Below are positions 17,445 to 26,517 of a DNA stretch of 64,000 nucleotides, in pieces (the first letter of the stretch is position 1; the number at the start of each line of letters is the position of its first letter). A program made the translations under genes and the position numbers. Source of the DNA: Helicobacter enhydrae (GTDB taxonomy: Bacteria; Campylobacterota; Campylobacteria; Campylobacterales; Helicobacteraceae); contig NZ_CP016503.1 in NCBI RefSeq assembly GCF_001693335.1, positions 1,364,001 to 1,428,000 of the forward strand, in the 5' to 3' direction. The notes below the pieces were generated by a model. The model was given only the letters and a program-made list of their open reading frames with translations. It had not been told where the DNA came from and did no database searches.

Positions 17445-18165
17445 AATGTTAGAGATTAGTGGGGGGAAAAAGAAAGTCGCATTGTTTATTGATAGCGAGA
17501 ATATTAGCTATCGTTTGATTTCTGAAGTGATCAAGAGACTTGAGGATTTTGGTGAAATATGTATCAAAAAAGCCTATGGGGATTGGCGTAGAAGCGAGTT
17601 GCGTGGTTGGGATGAAGTGCTACAAAAATATTCTATAGAGCCTATCCATATTGTGACAGGGAGTGGCAACAAAAGCAACTCAAGCGATATAAAAATCGCC
17701 ATTGATGTGATGAATGTTTTGTATTCTGATCGTATGCATTGTATTGCTTTGGCGACAAGCGATAGTGATTTTGCCCCATTGGCTCAAGAGATACGGACGC
17801 GTGGATTACAGGCTGTGGGCTTTGGAGAGAGTAAAAGTCGCGATAGCTTGAGAAATGCGTTTTCGAGCTTTGAGGAAGTGGGTGTGGAAGATAGAAAAAT
17901 AGATTTGAGTGCCAATCATTATTTGATGAGCATTTTGCGTAGTGCTGTAGAGGTTACGATGAATGATGAGGGCAAATCTTTGGTTTCTAGAGTGGGTTTG
18001 TGGCTCAAAGAGCAGTATTTCAAAACAGCTTCTTCCTACGGCAAAGAAACTTGGGGGGAGGTGTTTAGAACACTTGAGGATTTTGAAATCACTTATGGGG
18101 GAAGAGATCACAATGTGATGTTTGTGGAATATCGCCCCAAAAAACAAAGAAACAAAAGAAGGTAG
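17437..18165 (+). CDS. NYN-domain (LabA-like) protein with C-terminal OST-HTH/LOTUS domain
   Basis: A 242-aa protein. The N-terminal NYN/PIN-like nuclease fold (about 13-150) has the acidic set typical of active members: VALFIDSENIS (Asp19), SSDIKIAID (Asp84, Asp90) and LATSDSDF (Asp109, Asp111). Residues about 160-238 (HYLMSILRSAV...GEVFRTLEDFEI) look like an OST-HTH/LOTUS RNA-binding domain, and the C-terminus is basic. NYN proteins are known or predicted RNases, and LOTUS domains bind RNA, so an RNA-processing role is likely but unproven. The ATG lies inside the end of hisS (8-bp overlap). No toxin-antitoxin partner is next to it. Confidence 0.82.
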   Translation: MNKMLEISGGKKKVALFIDSENISYRLISEVIKRLEDFGEICIKKAYGDWRRSELRGWDEVLQKYSIEPIHIVTGSGNKSNSSDIKIAIDVMNVLYSDRMHCIALATSDSDFAPLAQEIRTRGLQAVGFGESKSRDSLRNAFSSFEEVGVEDRKIDLSANHYLMSILRSAVEVTMNDEGKSLVSRVGLWLKEQYFKTASSYGKETWGEVFRTLEDFEITYGGRDHNVMFVEYRPKKQRNKRR

Positions 18166-18220
18166 TTGTAAAATTGAGGCAAAAATATAAAAACTTAATC
18201 ATCAAATTCATAAGATGATT

Positions 18221-18226
18221 TATAAT
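18221..18226 (+). promoter_or_regulatory. -10 box of PAS chemoreceptor gene
   Basis: TATAAT, 30 nt upstream of the TTG start codon at 18256, in a 90-bp AT-rich gap after the NYN gene. Confidence 0.55.
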
Positions 18227-18255
18227 ATCAATTATCAAAAGTTAAGGAGTTTGAA

Positions 18256-19554
18256 TTGTTTTTTGGTCAGGAAATAAAAGCACAACTTGCTTTGTGTCAA
18301 GAGAAATTAAGAGATGTCAATACATTTGTCAAATGCGTTGATCAGTCAGTTTGCGTTGTGAAGTTGGGGTTGAGTGGTGAAATGATTTTTGCCAATGAAA
18401 AATACTTGCAAACGGTCGGATATACTTTTGAAGAGCTTAAGAGTATTGGTTACAAAAATATCCGCAATCCTCAAGTGAGCGAGAGCGATTACAACAATCT
18501 ATGGGCTTCAATCAGAAACAAAGAAGATGTGGCGGGGGTATTTTCTCAAGTCAAAAGAGGCGGTGGGCTTGTATGGTTTTATACTAGCTTCAATTGCGTA
18601 TGCGATGATTCGGGCAAAGTATTGCATGTCTTGGCGTTTGCGATTGAAATCAGCGATTTTGTCCAAAAAGCAAATGAGTCACGCGACACGCTCAATGCGG
18701 TCAATCGCTCAATGGCAACAATCGAATTTGACATCAATGGTAGCATTATTAGTGCCAATGAAAATTTCCTCAAAACCGTCAATTATACGCTTGATGAGAT
18801 CAAGGGCAAACATCATAGGATATTTTGCGAACCTTCTTTTGTGCAGTCAAAGGACTATACGCAGTTTTGGGAGCGATTGAGACGAGGCGAGTTTGTCGCT
18901 GGGAAGTTTAAGCGTCTTGGCAAAGACAACAAAGAGGTTTGGCTAGAGGCAAGTTATAACCCGATTTTGGATTCTAATGGACGCGTGTATCGTGTGATTA
19001 AGTTTGCGACTGACATCACAGCTCAAGTGCTTAACGATCGAGAAAATACAAAAATCGCTTCTCAAATGGCACAAGAAAACGACAGATTGACGACAGAGGG
19101 GACAGGAGTCATCGAAAAAACAACAGACAATATGAAGCAAATCTCTGAAATGATGCAAACAAGCTCTTCACTTGTAGCAAGTCTTGGCTCACAATCTGAT
19201 GAAATCACTTCAATCATCCAAACAATCAAAGACATTGCAGATCAAACCAACCTCCTAGCCCTCAACGCTGCGATTGAGGCTGCAAGGGCAGGAGAGCATG
19301 GAAGAGGGTTTGCAGTGGTGGCAGATGAGGTGAGAAAACTAGCAGAACGCACAGGTCAATCTATCGCAGAGATCACCACGACTATCAACTCTATCCGCGA
19401 TGTGACAGGACGCGTTGTGGATAGTATCAAGATGAGTATCGATCAGGTCGATGACGGGGTGAAGCTCACAGGTGAAGCAAAAGAGTTTATGGACAAGATT
19501 CGCGAAAGTGCTTCACAGGTGGCACAAACTATCCAAAATCGTAGCAACAGCTAA
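18256..19554 (+). CDS. Soluble PAS-PAS methyl-accepting chemotaxis protein
   Basis: A 432-aa protein without membrane segments. It has two PAS domains (about 25-135 and 145-260; each with a [15 protein letters not shown] entry and an FxxV-W-Y core), then a short MCP signalling domain whose hairpin tip is [37 protein letters not shown] (quoted in two parts here: [17 protein letters not shown] and [19 protein letters not shown]). The architecture resembles Aer/McpB-type energy or redox sensors that signal to CheA from the cytoplasm. The start is TTG, with AAGGAG 6 nt upstream. The 3' end overlaps mutS2 convergently by 4 bp. The ligand or cofactor cannot be told from the sequence. Confidence 0.87.
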   Translation: MFFGQEIKAQLALCQEKLRDVNTFVKCVDQSVCVVKLGLSGEMIFANEKYLQTVGYTFEELKSIGYKNIRNPQVSESDYNNLWASIRNKEDVAGVFSQVKRGGGLVWFYTSFNCVCDDSGKVLHVLAFAIEISDFVQKANESRDTLNAVNRSMATIEFDINGSIISANENFLKTVNYTLDEIKGKHHRIFCEPSFVQSKDYTQFWERLRRGEFVAGKFKRLGKDNKEVWLEASYNPILDSNGRVYRVIKFATDITAQVLNDRENTKIASQMAQENDRLTTEGTGVIEKTTDNMKQISEMMQTSSSLVASLGSQSDEITSIIQTIKDIADQTNLLALNAAIEAARAGEHGRGFAVVADEVRKLAERTGQSIAEITTTINSIRDVTGRVVDSIKMSIDQVDDGVKLTGEAKEFMDKIRESASQVAQTIQNRSNS

Positions 19555-21755
19555 AGCCAAATCAATTTGGCTCCAAAGCCTCCCATTTGTGGAGGGGCGT
19601 CTTCAAATCTCACAACTTTTGGGTGGTGTTTCAAAAAATCTTTGATCGCTTTTGCGAGGATCCCTCCACCGATTCCATGATAAATCAGCACTTCATCATA
19701 TCCTGCCAACAAACAATCCGAGATAAAAACTTCCGCTTTTTCTAGTGCTTCTTCTACGCGTAGTCCGTGCAGATCTAGCGTGATCCCTACAGGCTTTTGG
19801 GTGTAGGTGATATGTTTTTTTGGGGTTTTGGGCAGTGGGGGTTTGTGGGTGGGAGTGATCTGATGTGTTTTGGTTTTGAGACGCAAACCCTCGCATTCAA
19901 CTACGCACAAATCTCCGCGTTTTTCTACGATGATACCTTTGTTGTTGCCGTATTTGACATAGTCACCCACACGCAGTTCTTGGGAGGTATTGTTTGGGGG
20001 CTTTTGTTGTGCTTGTTTGAGAATCTTGTTGGCTTCGTTCATATTTTGGTGGATTTGGGATAGATTTTTGGCTTCTTTTTTGAGGGTATTGAGGGCTTGA
20101 TTGTAGAGAGAGTGTAGGTGGTTTTGCAATGCTTCGTTTTGTTGGGCATTGTGCGTGAGTGCTTCATCGAGCTTTTGCTGTTTTTGCTTGGCTTTGTGGA
20201 TTTCTTGTTGCAAGGTGTTTTTTTGTGCCATTAGCTCCATTTCAAGAGAAGTGGAGCGTTCGATGAGTTCATTGAGCCTTTCTTTGTCCTTGCCATAGTG
20301 TTTTTTGGCTTTTTGCAAAATAGCATCAGGGATGCCATAACGCGATGCTGTTTCAAAGGCATAGCTTTTGCCAATGCTTCCTTTCAAAAAGCCAAAAGTG
20401 GGGATTTGATTTTTTTCATCAAAAATAGCTGCGTAGAGTTGGGTCTGTGGGTGTGAAACCATAAGAGAGGCTAGGCGTTTGTGGTGCGTGGTGATGATGA
20501 CTTTGGCTCCACGCTCAATCAGTGTCTCCAAAATCTCTTTGTATAGGCTTGAGGCTTCATCGGCATCTGTGCCTAGCTCAATCTCATCAATTGCAACAAG
20601 GGGGGTTTGTTTGGATAAAATATGTGAGACTTGTAGCATTCTACCTGCAAAAGTTGAGATGTCGTTTTTGCTGTTTTGTGGGTCTGAAATGATTGCATGG
20701 ATTTCTTTGAAATGTCCGATTTTGGATTGATGGGCATTGAGAGATTGAGGAATCAAATATTTGCTTAAAAGTGCGACACTCAAAACGCTTTTGAGTAGCA
20801 TTGTTTTCCCACCAGCATTCACGCCTGTAATGATGAGTAGGCTTTTTCGCCACTCAAGATGCAGGGGTGTTGGGTTTTTGAGATTGGGGTGTGCATAGTT
20901 GCGTAGAATGATGTCTTTGGTTTGAGTTGGGAACAAAAATTCTAGATTGAAATCTTTGGCAAAACGACTACGTGCGTTGATGTGGTCGATAAAATCAAAG
21001 GCTTGATTGATGAATTTCAAAAACAAAATATGCTTCAGGAAGCTCCCACTGATTTCTTTACAAAGTCGATAAATGCAGTCATTGAACAAATCTTGCAAAC
21101 GCCCCTCTTTTTCTTTGAGCTGGACAAGATTCTGTGGAGCGAGATAAAAAAACCCGCCCTGTGATCTTGCAAGCACCATACCTTTGATCACTTGATGAAA
21201 ACCCGCCTTGAGCAACAAACATTCTGTGGCATTGACATAGTGTATCTGATGATCGACAAGATAGGGGCTAAGCTTGTCGCTTCTGAGCAAACTAGAGAGG
21301 GCTTGTGCAATGTCTTTTTTGAGTCTTGATAAATGCTCTCTTAGCGAATCGATTTCTTGGAAAATCCCCTCTTTGATCTCTCCATCATCATTGAAATAAT
21401 GAGCAATCGCTTGAAGTTTTTCAGGAAGTGTGATTTGTTGAAGCCATTGCTCCAAACGCCCATCTTTTGGGATATAGCTTGCTTTTTTGAGGGTTTGAAA
21501 AAACAAAATGATTTTGCAAAAATCGATAATCTCCTCAAGATGAAGTACCCCCATTTTTTGGATGTGCAAGAGTGCTTTGTCGAGATTTTGCACTTTTGGA
21601 AGCGAGGGGAGCAAAAAGGATTCAAGCTCTTGGAGTAAGCGTTTGTGCAAGTCCGTGTTGCCGCCAATCTCAATGCCTTTGTGTCGTGCGAAATATGTTT
21701 GGAATTTTTCTACAAATTCTTCCAAATCTAATTTTTTGATGAGTGAATCAGGCAT
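19551..21755 (-). CDS. mutS2: MutS2 (endonuclease / ribosome-collision-type MutS homologue)
   Basis: A 734-aa protein. The ABC-type ATPase has Walker [10 protein letters not shown] (about 307-316), Walker B region [16 protein letters not shown] and the switch histidines in TTHHKRLA. A long coiled coil follows, then a KOW-like patch and the C-terminal Smr domain with LDLHGLR and YHGIGGGIL, the nuclease signature. The N-terminal mismatch-recognition domain of MutS1 is absent, as in MutS2. In H. pylori MutS2 is known to suppress homologous and homeologous recombination and to act on 8-oxoguanine damage. Start ATG 21755 overlaps the murC stop by 8 bp. Confidence 0.93.
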   Translation of the reverse strand: MPDSLIKKLDLEEFVEKFQTYFARHKGIEIGGNTDLHKRLLQELESFLLPSLPKVQNLDKALLHIQKMGVLHLEEIIDFCKIILFFQTLKKASYIPKDGRLEQWLQQITLPEKLQAIAHYFNDDGEIKEGIFQEIDSLREHLSRLKKDIAQALSSLLRSDKLSPYLVDHQIHYVNATECLLLKAGFHQVIKGMVLARSQGGFFYLAPQNLVQLKEKEGRLQDLFNDCIYRLCKEISGSFLKHILFLKFINQAFDFIDHINARSRFAKDFNLEFLFPTQTKDIILRNYAHPNLKNPTPLHLEWRKSLLIITGVNAGGKTMLLKSVLSVALLSKYLIPQSLNAHQSKIGHFKEIHAIISDPQNSKNDISTFAGRMLQVSHILSKQTPLVAIDEIELGTDADEASSLYKEILETLIERGAKVIITTHHKRLASLMVSHPQTQLYAAIFDEKNQIPTFGFLKGSIGKSYAFETASRYGIPDAILQKAKKHYGKDKERLNELIERSTSLEMELMAQKNTLQQEIHKAKQKQQKLDEALTHNAQQNEALQNHLHSLYNQALNTLKKEAKNLSQIHQNMNEANKILKQAQQKPPNNTSQELRVGDYVKYGNNKGIIVEKRGDLCVVECEGLRLKTKTHQITPTHKPPLPKTPKKHITYTQKPVGITLDLHGLRVEEALEKAEVFISDCLLAGYDEVLIYHGIGGGILAKAIKDFLKHHPKVVRFEDAPPQMGGFGAKLIWL

Positions 21756-23067
21756 TGTTGTCTCTGATTTGATAGGTAATATCTCCAGCACCAAACCCCA
21801 CAATCAATCCTGAATCAAATTGTTGAAAAATCTCTCCATGTTCATCGTGCAGATAGACCACCCCCTGCTTTTGGGTGATAGAGTGAGCGAGGATTGGGTT
21901 GTATGAGGCAAAAAGTGAGGCAAAATCAATCTCTTGATGTTCCTCTCCAGCACGCCACACGGGCAAAATGACCAATTTGTCACAAGCGCAAAAGCATTGG
22001 ATAAACTCTTGCTGATTGTCCAAAAAGCGAGAGTATTTGTGGGGTTGCCAAATGCAAATAATCGGAGAGATGTTTTTGATTTGAGTGTAGGTGCCAATCG
22101 CTTGTAGGGTGCTTTTGATCTCTGTGGGATGATGTGCATAATCATCGATGATGATTGTTTGAGTGTCTTTATAGACAATGTCAAAGCGTTTTTTGATCCC
22201 TTTGAAATGTGTCAAATTGGTGCGTATTTGTGAGAGGGATATTTCCTCTTTTGCAGCCAAAATTGCCATAGAGGCATTGAGTGCAGTGTGGTAGCCAAAC
22301 CCCCACACCTCAAAAATCCCCAAATCTTTGAGGCGGAAACGCGTAAAAGGCTCATCGTCTTTGAGAAAAAACTCAATCTCTTTGATGTCTTCTTGGGGGT
22401 ATAGGCGTATGGCTTCAAGATCCAAAGTAGCCAAAAAAGGATCTTCCATATTAATGACGCGTTTGGTGGCTTTGGTAAGGAATTGCAAATAAGCATCATA
22501 AAAAGCCTCTAGATTGTAATCATAGCTTTCCATGTGTTCAGGCTCTGTGTTTGTGACGATGGCACAATAGGGGTTGGAGTTGAGGAAGCTCTGATCGGAT
22601 TCATCGGCTTCAAAGACGATACTATCGCTTGGGATCGCTCTGACATTACAATCAAACTCTTTGCTCTCCGCCCCAATGATTGCACCAAAATGAGGCAAAA
22701 TACTACTAAGCATTGCTGTTGTTGTGCTTTTGCCATGAGCCCCACAAATGCTAAAAACCCTTTTGTCTTTGAGGATTTCTTTGAGTGCTTCTTTGCGTGA
22801 GAGGATGGGGATCCCTTTTTGCTGTGCTTCTTGAAGTTCGATGTTGGAGGGTTTGATGATCGCAGAGTGGATGACTAGATCTTGATCTGTGATAGAGTGG
22901 GCAGAGTGAGGGATAGAGATAGGAATGTCAGATTGTAAGAGTTTATGAGTGAGTTTGTTGTGGGCGATGTCTGATCCCGTGATTTGCACACCTTGAGAGT
23001 GCAAGTATTTGGCAAGACCAGAGATTCCGATCCCACCTATTCCGACAAAATGTATTTTTTGAAACAT
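21748..23067 (-). CDS. murC: UDP-N-acetylmuramate--L-alanine ligase
   Basis: A cytoplasmic Mur ligase of 439 aa that adds L-alanine to UDP-MurNAc. It shows the Rossmann start KIHFVGIGGIGISGLAKYL (8-26 region), the ATP loop GAHGKSTTTAML, EADESDQSFL, and the C-terminal region with DDYAHHPTEI, the Mur ligase hallmark. The start shares one base with the stop of dapC (TAATG) and the end overlaps mutS2. The order dapC-murC-mutS2 matches H. pylori. Confidence 0.96.
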   Translation of the reverse strand: MFQKIHFVGIGGIGISGLAKYLHSQGVQITGSDIAHNKLTHKLLQSDIPISIPHSAHSITDQDLVIHSAIIKPSNIELQEAQQKGIPILSRKEALKEILKDKRVFSICGAHGKSTTTAMLSSILPHFGAIIGAESKEFDCNVRAIPSDSIVFEADESDQSFLNSNPYCAIVTNTEPEHMESYDYNLEAFYDAYLQFLTKATKRVINMEDPFLATLDLEAIRLYPQEDIKEIEFFLKDDEPFTRFRLKDLGIFEVWGFGYHTALNASMAILAAKEEISLSQIRTNLTHFKGIKKRFDIVYKDTQTIIIDDYAHHPTEIKSTLQAIGTYTQIKNISPIICIWQPHKYSRFLDNQQEFIQCFCACDKLVILPVWRAGEEHQEIDFASLFASYNPILAHSITQKQGVVYLHDEHGEIFQQFDSGLIVGFGAGDITYQIRDNNA

Positions 23068-24191
23068 TAAATCTCCTGATCTAAGAAAGTTTTGAGGGTT
23101 TTTAGGGCGGGGAGCATAATGTCATCAGGATACACAAGAGCCACTCTAATGAAGCCTTCGCCGTTTTTTCCCAAAAATCGCCCGGGCAAAACCAAAATCC
23201 CAGCTTCTTGATAGAGCTTTTTGGTGATTGCTAGATCATCTTTGACTTTGAGCCAAAGATAAAAAGTGTAGGGGGAGATGACAATCTCAGAGAATAATTC
23301 TTGAGCTATTTCTAGATTGCGTGCGTAGCATTTTCTGATCTCTTCGCCTGAAGTTTGCCATGCTTTTGCACTTGCGTGTTGCAGTGGCAATGGCAAAGCA
23401 CAGCCCAAATAAGTGCGATATTGGCGATAAAACTTCAAAATCTCTCTATCTCCTGCGATAAATCCACTCCTAAGCCCCGGTGCAGAGGAGCGTTTGGAAA
23501 TAGAGTTGAGGGCAAGGACATTTTTGAAGGTGTCATTTTTGGCAAGTTTGGAAGCTTCAAGGATACTTGGTGGAGGGGTGTGTTGGTAGATTTCGCTATA
23601 GCATTCATCGTTTAGCACGACAAAATCGTATTTGAGTGCGTATTCCACCCATTGTTGTAGCTCATCGATTCCAAGCACACTGCCTGTTGGGTTGTTTGGG
23701 GAGTTGAGAATCACAAGATGCACCCTTTGGAGATCCTCTTGTGTTAGCGAGGGTTTGAAATGGTTCTCTGCAGTGAGGGGCATCAAGATCGCAGTGGCTC
23801 CACTTGCGATTGCTCCCCCTTCATAGATTTGATAAAAAGGGCTTGGATAAGCGATTGTGGGAGTTTCTTTGCCGTGTAGCAAAAATTGTGGAAAATTGAA
23901 CAACACTTCTCTAGTCCCAAAAGTAGGGATGATTTCTGCACTTGAGAGTTGGACACCAAAACGATGTGCGATGAAATCAAGTTGAGCTTCTATCAAAAAA
24001 TCCTCACCCTTTGATTTGGGGTATTTGTTGAGCAAGGAAACAGAGTCTTTGAGTGCATTTTGAATCACTTGAGGGGTTTGGAATTGTGGCTCTCCAATGG
24101 TGAGATTGGTGATTTTGGGTGTATTGGGTTTGATGTCTTTGATCAAAAGATTAAGTCGTTCAAAAGGGTAGGGATTGAAACTTGTTAGCAT
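23067..24191 (-). CDS. dapC: Aminotransferase, probable N-succinyldiaminopimelate aminotransferase
   Basis: A fold-type I PLP aminotransferase of 374 aa. Conserved residues are NSPNNPTG (Asn166 region), NDECYSE (Asp195) and the Schiff-base lysine in ISKRSSAPGLRSGF (Lys233), with the phosphate-binding Arg following. The SKRSSAPGLR pattern and neighbouring murC point to the lysine/diaminopimelate branch, making mDAP for peptidoglycan; dapD, the preceding step, is elsewhere in the window. It may instead be annotated AspB-like. AAAGGG precedes ATG 24191. Confidence 0.85.
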   Translation of the reverse strand: MLTSFNPYPFERLNLLIKDIKPNTPKITNLTIGEPQFQTPQVIQNALKDSVSLLNKYPKSKGEDFLIEAQLDFIAHRFGVQLSSAEIIPTFGTREVLFNFPQFLLHGKETPTIAYPSPFYQIYEGGAIASGATAILMPLTAENHFKPSLTQEDLQRVHLVILNSPNNPTGSVLGIDELQQWVEYALKYDFVVLNDECYSEIYQHTPPPSILEASKLAKNDTFKNVLALNSISKRSSAPGLRSGFIAGDREILKFYRQYRTYLGCALPLPLQHASAKAWQTSGEEIRKCYARNLEIAQELFSEIVISPYTFYLWLKVKDDLAITKKLYQEAGILVLPGRFLGKNGEGFIRVALVYPDDIMLPALKTLKTFLDQEI

Positions 24192-24339
24192 TTATGCCCT
24201 TTGGTTAAAAAATATTTGAAATTTTATCAATACAATGGAAATGTTTTCGAATTTATCAAGAATATTTGTGCAGTTGTCTTGATTTTTTAATAAAAGATTG
24301 TTAAAATCCACTTTTTGATTTTCAATCAGCAGACAATCT
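24192..24339. promoter_or_regulatory. Intergenic region with tRNA-cluster promoter
   Basis: A very AT-rich gap between the divergent dapC gene and the tRNA cluster. A TAAAAT element near 24301-24306, preceded by TTGATT-like sequence, is a candidate promoter for the four tRNAs, which follow within 35 nt. Confidence 0.4.
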
Positions 24340-24414
24340 GCGGGAATAGCTCAGTGGTAGAGCACAACCTTGCCAAGGTTGGGGCCGCGAGTTCGATCCT
24401 CGTTTCCCGCTCCA
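24340..24414 (+). tRNA. tRNA-Gly (GCC)
   Basis: The cloverleaf closes with acceptor GCGGGAA/TTCCCGC. The anticodon loop in CCTTGCCAAGG gives GCC, the T-loop is GTTCGATCC, and CCA is encoded. First of four clustered tRNAs. Confidence 0.95.
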
Positions 24415-24459
24415 TATCGTGAATTAATCTCAATAATAACCATTTAAAGAGTGACAGAA

Positions 24460-24546
24460 GCCCGGATGGTGGAATGGTAGACACAAGGGACTTAAAATCC
24501 CTCGAACATTGCGTTCGTGCCGGTTCAAGTCCGGCTTCGGGCACCA
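24460..24546 (+). tRNA. tRNA-Leu (TAA)
   Basis: Class II tRNA with acceptor GCCCGGA/TTCGGGC-type pairing, anticodon loop CTTAAAA (TAA), a long variable arm (CGAACATTGCGTTCG) and encoded CCA. Confidence 0.94.
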
Positions 24547-24550
24547 AAAT

Positions 24551-24625
24551 GGCGACATAGCCAAGTGGTAAGGCATGGGCCTGCAAAGCCTTGATTCCTC
24601 GGTTCGAATCCGAGTGTCGCCTCCA
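24551..24625 (+). tRNA. tRNA-Cys (GCA)
   Basis: Acceptor GGCGACA/TGTCGCC, anticodon loop CTGCAAA (GCA), T-arm GGTTCGAATCC and encoded CCA. Four bases follow the preceding tRNA. Confidence 0.95.
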
Positions 24626-24634
24626 TAGCTTCAT

Positions 24635-24722
24635 CGGGAGATGGCTGAGTGGTCGAAAGCGGCGGTCTTGAAAACCGTTGAGGGTCACACCTCCGGGGGT
24701 TCGAATCCCTCTCTCCCGGCCA
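24635..24722 (+). tRNA. tRNA-Ser (TGA)
   Basis: Class II tRNA with acceptor CGGGAGA/TCTCCCG, anticodon loop CTTGAAA (TGA), a variable arm after the anticodon stem, T-arm GGTTCGAATCC and encoded CCA. Confidence 0.94.
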
Positions 24723-24810
24723 TCCTTAATTTGCCTTAAATTTGCCTATTTTTCAAAACTATGCTATAAACTTTACTATAAATTAAAATCAAAACATAAA
24801 AGGACGAAAA

Positions 24811-25836
24811 ATGAAAGTTGCATTGTTGATGAGCGGGGGAGTGGATAGTTCTTATTGTGCATATTTGCTCAAAAAACAAGGGCATGAAGTGCTAGGTATC
24901 TATCTAAAACTGCACGGCAAAGAAGAAAAACATCAAATGTTTATCCAAAATTGCGAGAAAGTCGCTTCAAAACTAGAAATCGAGTTTCAAGTCATCGATG
25001 CTCAAAAAGAATTCAAAGAAAAAGTTTATGATGAATTTATCGCCTCATACCAAAGAGGAGAGACACCCAATCCCTGTGCCTTGTGCAATCCTTTGATGAA
25101 GTTTGGGCTTGCTTTGGATAGAGCGATGGAGATGGGGTGTGAAAAAATCGCAACAGGACACTATGCACGCATCGAAGAGATCAATGGGATCAAAAGGATC
25201 GCTCAAGCTAAAGATCCTAGTAAAGATCAGAGTTATTTTCTCTATGCGATTTCTCAACACGCAATTGATTCTTTGATTTTTCCATTGGGGGATTATTTCA
25301 AAAGCGATGTGAAAAAAGAGGCATTTGAAGCGATGCCGTGGTTTGGGACACTTGAAACCTATAAAGAATCACAAGAAATTTGCTTTGTTGAGACAGATTA
25401 TATTGATATTTTGAAAAAGACTTTGCAAGTGGATCAAAAGGGGGTTGTGAAAGACACTGCAGGTAATGTGGTGGGCGAACATAAAGGCTATATGCAATAC
25501 ACCGTGGGAAAACGCAAGGGGTTTAGCGTCAAAGGGGCGTTAGAGCCTCATTATGTGTTGGGGATCGATGCTCAAAAAAATGAACTCATCGTGGGCAAAA
25601 AAGAAGAACTCGCAGTCAATCGCGTCAAGGCAGTCAATAAGAGCCTCAATCAATTCACAGATGGGGAGTATGAGGTCAAGATCCGCTATCGTAGCCAAAA
25701 GAGCAAAGCAAAAGTCACACTCAAAGATGGGGTGATCGAAGCAGAGCTGTATGAAGATGTATTTGGGGTTGCCAAAGGACAGGCTCTTGTCGTGTATCAA
25801 GGAGAATGTGTGCTTGGTGGTGGAGTGATTGTGTAG
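24811..25836 (+). CDS. mnmA: tRNA-specific 2-thiouridylase
   Basis: Makes the 2-thio group of the wobble uridine in tRNA-Lys, Glu and Gln, using sulfur relayed from a cysteine desulfurase. At 341 aa it is slightly short for the family. It shows the PP-loop SGGVDSS (8-14), the catalytic NPCALCN (Cys89), the second catalytic cysteine in EICFV (Cys191), KDQSYFL, and the C-terminal beta-barrel region (GKRKGF, VRYRS-like block). The position just after the tRNA cluster is thematically apt. AAAGGA precedes ATG 24811. Its 3' end faces the response regulator gene. Confidence 0.95.
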   Translation: MKVALLMSGGVDSSYCAYLLKKQGHEVLGIYLKLHGKEEKHQMFIQNCEKVASKLEIEFQVIDAQKEFKEKVYDEFIASYQRGETPNPCALCNPLMKFGLALDRAMEMGCEKIATGHYARIEEINGIKRIAQAKDPSKDQSYFLYAISQHAIDSLIFPLGDYFKSDVKKEAFEAMPWFGTLETYKESQEICFVETDYIDILKKTLQVDQKGVVKDTAGNVVGEHKGYMQYTVGKRKGFSVKGALEPHYVLGIDAQKNELIVGKKEELAVNRVKAVNKSLNQFTDGEYEVKIRYRSQKSKAKVTLKDGVIEAELYEDVFGVAKGQALVVYQGECVLGGGVIV

Positions 25837-25863
25837 GCAGAAGCGTTGTGCTTCCCAACGCAA

Positions 25864-26517
25864 CTAGTCTTGTGGGATGACATTGGGGTGGAGCTTGTAG
25901 ATTTTGTTGCGAATCTTTGTGATGATCCCTGTATCGATGAGCTGTTTGAATGTCTTGACAACGGTGGGTTTGCTGACATTGAGCGTCTCAATGATGTCTT
26001 GATAAGAACCTCTAAAAATATGATCCTCTCCGACATTATTAAGCAAATAGCGAATGATTTCTATTTTTTTCCCTCCTATAAAGGTAGAGATTGTATTGAT
26101 GAGCAAAGTTTGGGCTTGGATCATCTCTTGTTGCAAGATTGGGAGCATAACGCGATTGAGCGTTGAGAGTAGCTCCTCGATATTGATAGGTTTGAGGATA
26201 TAGCCATCGGTGCGTAGCTTGATCGCTTCTAGGAGGTATTGAACTTCTGCGTGTGCTGAAGTGATGATGATTGGGATCGAGGGGTTTTTGTGACCATTAC
26301 GCACTGCTTTGATGAGCTCTAGACCATTGAGTCTTGGCATCAAAATATCTGTGAGGATCAAATCCACCTTACAAGCATTGAAGATTTCTAGTGCCTCTTG
26401 TCCGTCTCTAGCTACGATGATTTCTTTGACATAGTCTTCCAAAATATTTGCCGTAATCTTGAGCGTGTCTTGCTCGTCTTCGGCATATAGGATTGTGAGG
26501 GTTTTGAGATTTTGCAT
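25864..26517 (-). CDS. Response regulator, REC plus winged-helix DNA-binding domain
   Basis: A 217-aa protein. The receiver domain (1-125) has the acidic pocket ED (13-15), phosphoacceptor Asp57 in LILTDILMP, Ser/Thr in ITSAHA and Lys in YILKP. The C-terminal part (about 135-215) has a helix-turn-helix reading QDIIETLNVSKPTVVKTFKQL, more like Crp- or MarR-type wings than OmpR or NarL. Its ATG shares one base with the stop of the histidine kinase gene, so the two form a pair. The target is unknown; the nearest candidates are its own promoter and the divergent cas operon. Confidence 0.88.
   Translation of the reverse strand: MQNLKTLTILYAEDEQDTLKITANILEDYVKEIIVARDGQEALEIFNACKVDLILTDILMPRLNGLELIKAVRNGHKNPSIPIIITSAHAEVQYLLEAIKLRTDGYILKPINIEELLSTLNRVMLPILQQEMIQAQTLLINTISTFIGGKKIEIIRYLLNNVGEDHIFRGSYQDIIETLNVSKPTVVKTFKQLIDTGIITKIRNKIYKLHPNVIPQD

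Noticed and set aside
24326-24688. 120-aa minus-strand ORF over the tRNAs
   Set aside because: It is antisense to four well-formed tRNA genes and is explained by their sequence.
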